From Schizophyllum amplum (lineage: Eukaryota > Basidiomycota > Agaricomycetes > Agaricales > Schizophyllaceae): 38,191 nucleotides of DNA. Location: the NCBI GenBank assembly GCA_007026445.1, contig VDMD01000188.1, positions 1 through 38,191 on the forward strand, written 5' to 3'. Made by a program: the position numbers and the translations under genes. This document shows, piece by piece, positions 36,626 through 38,191 of the stretch (the first letter of the stretch is position 1; every line of letters starts with the position of its first letter). Below the pieces are notes generated by a model, which ran no database searches, was not told the origin of the DNA, and worked only from the letters and a program-made list of their open reading frames with translations.

Positions 36626-37734
36626 CTACCACGGCCACACCATCTCCCCTCCGACATCCAAGAATTGCCCACTCGCCGTCTCCCTCGTCGCCGCGTCGAT
36701 CTGCTTGAGTATACCGGCCGCGCTGTCCGCGGGGCTCTTCGGACGGCATCGTCGACATCCAGGGCTCCTTCTCGACCGCCAGACGCAACATCTCGGTTTC
36801 GGACGGCGCCGGGGAGATGGGGAAGATGACTGGGATGAGGTCAGCATGGTGCTAGACTGGGAAAGGAAGATGCGTAGGGTGAAGGGAAAGGAAAAGGGCA
36901 GGGTCAGCACAAGAGGGAGAGGAAAGGGACAAGAGGGAAGGAAGAGAAAGGGACGGCTGAGGAAGGAAGCAAAAGAATAGAAGCAACAAGTAGCGGAGGA
37001 GGACGCAAAGAAACTCACCGAGGTCCTCAAGTCCTTGTGCAGCTTGCGGACGACCCAGTGCAGCGCGGCCTTCGACGCGCCGTATGTGTACGTGCGGCCG
37101 GGGAACTGCGAGCCCGTGGTGATGCTGCCGACCGGCGACGAGAGGGCGACAAACTTGGGCGCTTTGCTGGCTTCAGCAGGTCGTGCGTCGCCTGGAAGAG
37201 GAGGAGAGGGCGTTGACGTTGATCTGTGGCGTTCATCCAATGTCAGCCACTCGACTTCCCCGCAAACGAAGCGGTATCAAGAAGCAAAAAGACCACCCAC
37301 GTCAAAATGCCTGGTCATCTCCTCCTTTGACGCGGTCAGCGCGTCCGCGAAGACATCCCCAACCGCCGCGTTCGCGATCACCACATCGATGTGGTCCGCG
37401 ACCTTGGCGATCTGCGCGGCTGCGGCGGTATTGGATTCCGTGTCCGCGGAGACCAGCTTGACGACGTGCAGCTTGCCTGCGTGCGCGGCGGCGAGGGCGT
37501 TGAGGTCGGTGGCGTTGGGGGATCACGCCGCCGGCGAAGACGATGGTGTCGGGGCGTTGCACGAGGGCGGTACGAGGCGAGGCCCTGGGAGGTGGGGGTT
37601 AGTGAGAGGGATGAGGCTGAAGAGGTGGAGGAGGAGGTGGAGGACGCTAAGGGAGGGGGAGTTGGGTGGTTCTTGGCACACGTACCAAGACCGCGGTTAG
37701 CGCCAGAGACGAGATAGACGGTGGGGGAAGACAT
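36626..37734 (-). pseudogene. Frameshifted paralogue of the 25.9-26.8 kb short-chain dehydrogenase
   Basis: Starts with MSSPTVYLVSGANRGLG and ends QFLDVGGEMVWPW, like the intact copy, and keeps the same three intron positions. The exons are broken by several apparent one-base losses when aligned by eye to the intact gene. One C is missing after LVTAL-equivalent GT (about 37572), with another disruption near 37525. One G is missing in the LLKASKAP stretch (about 37172), one T in KDFEDF (about 37025), and a shift occurs in the SPGAVDTE stretch. The third intron is enlarged to about 190 nt and has become almost pure pyrimidine on the coding strand. No continuous protein can be made. It shares strand and orientation with the intact copy, 11 kb away, with three genes between. 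Confidence 0.8.
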
Positions 37735-38191
37735 GGGATATTGAGTGGACTGATAACTTCCAGCCTTTATGTAACACCATAGCGAACGCGGCCTGTTTCA
37801 GTGGCTGCAGCGTTTGATATATGGGAGACTAGTTTGATATCTGATAAGTTGGTAATGGTGTTTCCGGATGGCTTGTCGGTAGTCGGCCGCGGATAAAATC
37901 CATCTTCTCTCATATTTTAGCCGGCATAACCGACACGAGCCTGTGGCTGTGCTTAAGTAGTACACCGACTCGGAGACCTCTTCCGACCGAGGCTCGACTT
38001 CATCATTCGTGGATAGATTGTTGTGGGTTTCCAGCGAGTCAAGAGTCTGTCTTACACCTGCTCAGTGGCTGGACAAGTTTGGTGGATCTTTGGGCTTAGG
38101 TTCGGATCAAGCTCCTCCACGCGCGCGCACGCGAGTATACCTTCCTTTTTTGGACTATTAAAAAGCCTCCGCGAGCTTGCGCACGCCGCCA
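37735..38191. other. Terminal spacer
   Basis: 457 bases upstream of the decayed dehydrogenase, running to the window end. No supportable gene or distinctive element seen. Confidence 0.4.

Overview
The window looks like basidiomycete (Agaricomycete mushroom) nuclear DNA. Nearly every gene is split by short GT-AG introns of about 45-80 nt with CTGAC/CTAAC-type branch sites, the base composition is moderately GC-rich, and the gene families are typical of that group. No prokaryotic operon signals, tRNA, rRNA or CRISPR were seen. All gene models were built by hand-splicing the sequence. Each complete model given here sums to a multiple of three.

Layout from left to right. 1-2130 (+) is the 3' part of a SART3/Prp24 U6 snRNP recycling factor. 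2467-3640 (+) is a short-chain dehydrogenase. 3854-10436 (-) is a transposon block: a Helitron Rep-helicase gene (5495-10436; its extreme 5' exons are uncertain), followed on the same strand by a 335-residue OB-fold-like gene (3854-5028). 10.4-13.4 kb holds no gene I can support and may include the Helitron's 5' flank. 13458-14927 (+) is a single-pass membrane protein with a Ser-rich stalk; its 5' end is unresolved. 16183-17286 (+) is an F-box protein with an N-terminal membrane anchor. 17733-18993 (+) is a mitochondrial NAD+-type carrier. 19151-21783 (-) is a PEX8-like peroxisome biogenesis factor ending in AHL. 21980-25218 (+) is a CNNM/Mam3-type DUF21-CBS membrane protein. 25868-26807 (-) is a second short-chain dehydrogenase. 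27800-30508 (-) is an acyl-CoA synthetase/4CL-like enzyme of 19 exons ending in AKM. 31002-31503 (+) is a small DUF427 protein. 31638-35281 (-) is the spliceosomal DEAH helicase PRP2/DHX16. 35.5-36.5 kb holds a decayed gene. 36626-37734 (-) is a frameshifted paralogue of the 25.9-26.8 kb dehydrogenase.

Most of these are ordinary housekeeping genes with no evident joint pathway. Two splicing factors (Prp24-like and Prp2) and two putative peroxisomal proteins (Pex8-like and the AKM-ending synthetase) share the window, probably by chance. The most interesting part is the Helitron block, in which a largely intact Rep-helicase sits next to a co-oriented OB-fold-like protein that could be an element-encoded single-stranded-DNA-binding partner. 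Several apparent one-base frameshifts recur in exons that otherwise read well, so either local sequence quality or real gene decay has to be kept in mind.
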